Shown here one piece after another: positions 58,550-64,000 of a stretch of 64,000 nucleotides of DNA. The notes under the pieces were generated by a model. It was not told the DNA's origin. It ran no database searches and saw nothing but the letters and a program-made list of their open reading frames with translations. Made by a program: the position numbers and the translations under genes. Origin of the DNA: Epiperipatus broadwayi (Eukaryota > Onychophora > Udeonychophora > Euonychophora > Peripatidae); NCBI GenBank assembly GCA_028023455.1, contig JAQFVV010000444.1:122001-186000 (forward strand), read 5' to 3'. Numbering within the stretch: position 1 is the stretch's first letter; each line of letters opens with the position of its first letter.

Positions 58550-60286
58550 TGTAATGTACCAATATTGATATTGGCACATATAATTTTATCTAAAAAAAAT
58601 TATTAAAATAATCTTTCATAAAAGAAAAATGTAAAATTAGATGTTGAAGAGTTTATTACAGTTTGTTTTCGAAAAGAATAAAAGTCAAATAGTTTTCTAT
58701 CAGTAGTTTTTGAAATAAAAGTTAAAATTGATTAATTAAATGCAGGGAGGGGAATTGTAGTTAGAAAAGTTAAACTAAAGGTTTTATAAAAAAGGAAGTA
58801 GAGTCTAATATTATTATTTGAAATATAATTTAAAGTTTAAGAAAAATACAAATCTCTTTTCATTCGAGTTTAAGTAAAGGAAAAGTCATCTTAAAAAACT
58901 AAATAGTAAATTGTATTAAAATATATATGTGCGTATATATGTGCGATTGTAAATAAATAAAAAATGTATGCGAAATAAAAGAAGATTATCATTAAAAACA
59001 CAGCAATGGCTATTAATTAAAATATAAAACTACAGGATTAAAAAGCTTGTCTCCAATGGGTTAGATATAAATTAAAATATAAAACAATACGTTTTGCATG
59101 GCTATTACTAATTAAGCAATCTTCCAAAACACGTTGTCAAAGGATTAATTGCTAAAGAATTTCGACAACAGATATTTGCCGAAGGATATTACAAGGACAA
59201 CATGTTGCAGGTATAAATAGTAAAATTTTATCGGATAATCAGTTGAGTTCAGTTCACAAATCAATTGAGTCAGTTAATTTCAATCAGTTAAGTTAATTGT
59301 ATCTAGAAACAAAAAAATGCAGAGTTGAGCAGCTTTTGGGAACTCGCGTTTCTCCACAGCCTGATGTTCGATGAAAACAGCAAGATCTGCCCGTGAAATA
59401 ATATCAGCTTAACAACTTGGAAATCCCTGTCAATATCTAATTGCCTTCAATAATAATGATCATGAAGAATAATGAAACTCATCAAGGAAACGACCCAGCC
59501 GGCTGGAAGCATTTGTAATGGAAATATTCTCACCGAAAGCAGCCACCAAAGAGAACAAAATTCTACATCTACATTCAAAATCCTAGGTAAAACATTTGCT
59601 TATTTCATTTATACTGTAATAGCCATTGCATTGCATTAATTCATGCGAATCCTCCAAGAGTCTAATTATATGAACTTTATAAGCATGCATAAAATGAACT
59701 ATTGATGTGCATGTTTGTGAATGTTAGATCATTTAAATGTCAAAGATTATTTATGCTTTTCATAAGCTATATATTATATTGTGTTAATTTAAAATGTGTG
59801 TGTGTTATATTAGTTAAAAAAATTATAAAGATGTTTAAATTTAGTAAATTAATGTTAGTTAATAAATTGTCTTTAAATTTAAACTTTATCTGTCGGTCAA
59901 TTCTTTTTATTAATCTCTTCTTACCAATATTTTATTATTGATTAAAATTAGACTGAGCTAGTTAAGGGAATTGTTTCGAGTGCTGGATTATGAGCCTACT
60001 GACCAAATACGTTGTTTATTCTTCTGAATAGATAACTGGCACCTGGAGTTTACTCCAAAACAAATAAAGTGTTTGGATAGTAGGGGTTTGAATCTAGCAG
60101 CAAGGTGGGCCATTGTTGATAGTTAAAGCTATCAATAATATCTCCCATTTTGCTCGAACATGCTGGTTCATTCACGTAACATTTATAATCAAATAAGATT
60201 ATAAATGTATTATGAAAAGAAGGTTGGAATCCAGCCAAAACATACATACATGTAAGTAAGTCTTTCTGCAGAGTGAACCCAGTATA
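58550..60286 (+). repeat. 3' LTR (uninterrupted)
   Basis: Begins TG immediately after the purine tract and ends GTATA, where the 5' copy has GTACA. It keeps the site GTGTTAATTTAAAATG (59780-59796) that is occupied by PLE3 in the 5' copy. TATAAATAG is at 59212-59220. The following ATATG may be target DNA; the matching 5' flank is lost in (TA)n. Confidence 0.85.
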
Positions 60287-63200
60287 ATATGTATACATGG
60301 TGCACATAGCAGACTTTTTTCATAAACAAATTTTGGTGAGTAATTTTATTAAAAAATGACATTGTTTTAAATACATTTGCAGTTAAAATCTTTAAATTAT
60401 AAAATTTGAAAGTAAATAACTTTTGTCTAAATTAATCAACTAAAAGTAAGATGTGTTTCCAGTATACTTTATTAAAAAAGGAAAACTAAAAATCTTACTA
60501 TATTGAACAAATGAACTTGCTAGAATGTTTCTAAAGACATTTACAATTAATTAAGAGTAACCTGGAAGAAAAACTTTTATGGATTGTCAAAGAAGTAATA
60601 TGTTTTTTTAAAAAAGTAGAAAGAAAACCTTTTTTTATTATTAGAAATAATAAATTAATTAATAACTTTGATTCTATTTTTTATATACACATGTATTTGT
60701 AAATTTTATGCATATTTTCAACATGGAATTAATTGTGATTTGAGAAAAATATATTTTTATAACATTGTTATTTTGACAAATTAAAATATTATGATATAAA
60801 TGTCATGGTGTGCACATATTTTCATGTGCACTCATATATATATAATTATTTATGTATCATTAAAATGTGATAGCTTATTTTTTATTATTAGATGACATTT
60901 CCATATGTTACAGCATGTCTGCCTGCTTATATAGATGCATGTCAGATAGACACATATATGATAAAATTAATCATATTTTTATTATTAGTTTATGACCATT
61001 CAAATATGTTTATTTTATATTATACAGGCACATCTGTGTGCATATATATAAATATTTTATGTAAATATATTGGTAAATCACAATGTGATAGCTCTTTTTG
61101 TATTAATCAAAATCAGAATACAAAATTTATATTTATAGCCTACTCAACAGACCTTAATTTCATTTTATTGTTTCTAATTAATAAATTTATATTTCATTGT
61201 TAAAGTTATTTCAGTGAATTTACTCAATCCTAAAATAGTTTTAAAATATTATATGTTTGTATTATATCTCTTGTTCACAGTAATAGTTATAGAGCTTTTG
61301 CATACTGAGTTGGTTTCATGCATAGTGGTCTGTTATATAGGAGGAGTTTATATTTAGTTTTTATGGACATACAGTTGATAATGATTTCATTACTTCTCTA
61401 ATTCTGGTTGGTGCAAAGGAAATATCCTTTAAAGTCTATGCACTACATTTCATTTTAATTATTTATTTAGAAATTAAGTTTATAGTTCACCAGCACATTG
61501 ATGGTACTGTGTTCAAAGCATTTATGATCATCAGCATGTTTTAGTATCCCAGCATTATTTTTTTAATTGTTATATTCTTATGGATTAGCACCTAAGCTTA
61601 TGCATTCAAACTATTATTTATATAATCTTCCTTAAACTGACAAGGGCTAAATAATTAGCCTGGTCTATAATAGAACCAAATCAAATCCAGTCACAAGATT
61701 GACTGTTTAGTTTTATTGTTGATCATTCTTGATGATGAATGACTGTTACTTTTGTGTATAATGATGGTGAATATATAGTGTTTTTGCTAATCTCTCCTGC
61801 TCCTCATATTCATTACATTCATTATTTCTTTATATTTAATATTTAAATTTAGTAGTAATTGGGGTTGATGATGATGAGCACTATCACCCCAGTTTCTCCA
61901 TATCATTACAATATATATATATATATATATATAATGAAATTAATAATGAGAAATGCCGTGAAAATAAATTAAGGAAATGGTTTATGGCTATCCATTCAGG
62001 AAGCCAAAATGCAACAGAATAAGTAGGTTGGCTTTTTGCAACCCTGACTTCATGGCAAAATGCAATTGAATTAGTATTTAAAAGGTCATTTATTTATGGG
62101 TTCCTGTTCAAAAAGTCAAAATTTAATAAAATAGGAGATTTAGGATAACGTAAAAAAGTATGGAATCACTCACTAATGGTTAGGTTTTTATTTATATTCT
62201 CGTTTTCAAGCCAATTTACAATAAAATAAGTTAATTTATATGAATCACAAACAACTTAATTAATTTATAAATAATAGTATTTTCTCTCGCTGCAAACAAT
62301 TGTGGCCTAATACCCTCAGGTCTTACTTAAAATTTTCTTTAACACTAGAATGCCTATATAATTTTTGCTCAGATGCCAACAAATAAGAATACAAAATGAT
62401 GATGATCTTACCACTTTCTTGTTACAATATATCCAAATACATTTAATCAGTGACTTACAACAGCTCATGTTTTACATGAAGTACCATTAAGTATAATATT
62501 AAATGCCTTAAATATAAATTTGTGTAAATATATTTTCAATAGTATGCGCATAAAAATAGATCTTGGTCTTAATTTATCTCAAATTTAAAATATTTAAATA
62601 AATAATTATTATATCTGACCAAGAAAATTGTCACATAATATACAAATGATAAATATTATTTTTAAATGAAATACTCATATGATACTTTTTAATAAGAATA
62701 AATCTAAATTAATAACCAATAAGATGAATATTCATTTAAGTATTAATAAAAAAAAGTTGATTAGTATTAGTTCTGTTTTATTCCTATATACACTTATTCT
62801 TTTCTTTTTTAAATAAAATTTATGGATTAATTATTATGATAAAAAGGTTAATGATAAAATCCCTCTTCCTTCCTTTGTAAATTTTTATTTCTTATATTAA
62901 TAAAACTATAAATAGAATTATTTATTTTATAAACCCATATAATGAAAAAAATATATAAATCACAAATGTATTAAACTTTCTTGTTCATTCATTATTATTG
63001 GTATGAGTCTGTGGTTGAATAATGCTTTAAAAAAAAAGTTCATTAATTAAAATACCAAATTTTACAAGTGGAAAATGCATTCATAATTAATTTTACAAAA
63101 ATTATTTGTTAATCCTTTTGATAATAGTAAAAAATGCAACTTAATTATGATTTAATTAATATTCATGGGTATTTATTCTATTTTTAAATTGATAATTATG

Positions 63201-64000
63201 ACATAACTATTTGTGAAATTACTACTTTTACTATGAATGTTCCACATTACTATTTTTACTATGAGGATATCCCATTTGCATATGACTTTAACACAGATTC
63301 TTTAGAAATAAGAAAATTAATACTATTGAAAATTTTTATCCATGAAAATGAAAAATGAGAATATTGGGATCTCCTTTAAATCCTTAAGTAAAAACAATGG
63401 TTATTTTATATAGATTTTGATGTTTTGGGTGTTACAATGGTACAACATTGACTATATTTTATTTACATTGTTTTAAGTTTATCTATAACCTATCACAGTT
63501 TGCAGTTTATTTAGTTATGCAGCTTCAGTTCATATGTATTGGTGAAAAAAATCTGAAATGTCAGCATTAAACAGACCTTTTAAGCAATGACAATAGCCTT
63601 TTGTTCAATTGACAACAGTCTATTTATGCCATAATGGGAGTGGCCTAGATGTCAATAGAAATGAGAATTTTTGATTGGCTGAATGTATTGGCCCAAAGTT
63701 AAATATCAGAAAATTTTAATTATTACTAGCTTGTCCAATTAAAGATGATTTACACAATATTTTTGTAAAAAACTTATTTTAAATCAAGAAAATGATGTCA
63801 TCACAAAAAGATTTTCTTTGAAAGCATTTATTTTTAAAAAGAACTCTTAAAAAGTGAGTTATGCCATAACAGAAGTTTCTATTTGCCAAACATAAAATCA
63901 CCTATGTCAAATATTAAAGTAATTGTTTTTAAAAGTTTTAATAACAAATAATATTTTTGGTTTTAACTTTTTTTTTCTTTCTTTGATGTTAACTAATCAT
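60287..64000. other. Long AT-rich stretch without genes
   Basis: Only a (TA)n run at 61910-61933 and scattered homopolymers. ORF 60892-61203 is hydrophobic and low in complexity, as expected by chance in this composition. No transposon motif was recognised. Confidence 0.55.

Larger units (their letters stand above)
52271..60286 (+). mobile_element. LTR retrotransposon without pol (LARD-like), carrying PLE3
   Basis: Two direct copies of about 1.7 kb (52271-55815 minus the PLE3 insertion, and 58550-60286) differ at only about a dozen places over the first ~490 bases. The 3' copy starts TGTAATG directly after a purine run GAAGGGGGG (58541-58549), the expected polypurine tract. The 5' copy is followed by a possible primer site (55820). 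The 2.7-kb interior has a coiled-coil gag-like ORF but no protease, RT, RNase H or integrase, so it would depend on a helper element. Long LTRs with a non-coding or gag-only interior define LARD-type elements. Confidence 0.8.

Overview
The window looks like non-coding DNA from an animal nuclear genome. It is very AT-rich (about 70-75% A+T by eye), has long (ATT)n and (TA)n microsatellites, and holds no compact ORFs or operons. Almost every protein-like reading frame belongs to a broken transposable element. The mixture (RTE-type LINEs with a TGATGA tail, Penelope-like elements with GIY-YIG endonuclease, a GTF2IRD2/Charlie-type hAT, a mariner remnant, several tRNA-derived SINE families, many fold-back repeats and 290-bp (ATT)n tracts) would fit a mollusc such as a cephalopod. 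That is an impression only; the sequence does not prove the taxon. No host gene could be established. Three short segments have exon-like features.

Layout. 1-2690: LINE of an RTE-like family. 3951-7554: SINEs, a tandem repeat and two large fold-back palindromes. 8080-9325: minus-strand fragment of a different LINE. 12931-13626: a very young composite inverted repeat. 14341-19361: Penelope-like element PLE1 (minus), split by a 2644-bp hAT transposon with a perfect 8-bp target duplication. 19378-21712: minus-strand two-ORF LINE lacking its reverse transcriptase. 21756-22660: (ATT)n tract, palindrome and trinucleotide repeats. 27486-28960: Penelope-like PLE2 (plus). 32940-33290: mariner transposase remnant. 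34430-34606: compound microsatellite. 35390-40400: two more copies of the first LINE family. 41063-44770: fold-back, CpG-enriched patch, minisatellite and SINE. 44820-45650 and 50188-50515: further LINE copies. 49108-50022: pogo/Tigger-like candidate. 51078-51672: large palindrome. 52271-60286: LTR retrotransposon with 1.7-kb LTRs, no pol gene, and a third Penelope-like element (PLE3) inserted in its 5' LTR. 60287-64000: featureless AT-rich DNA.

How the parts relate. The window records layered insertions: hAT into PLE1, a SINE-like repeat into LINE copy 2, and PLE3 into the 5' LTR. The 3' LTR keeps the unoccupied site, which gives exact PLE3 boundaries. All coding capacity seen is degraded (stops, frameshifts, lost catalytic residues). 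The freshest features are the composite inverted repeat at 12947-13610, whose 64-bp arms are identical, and the LTR pair, which differs by only a few percent.
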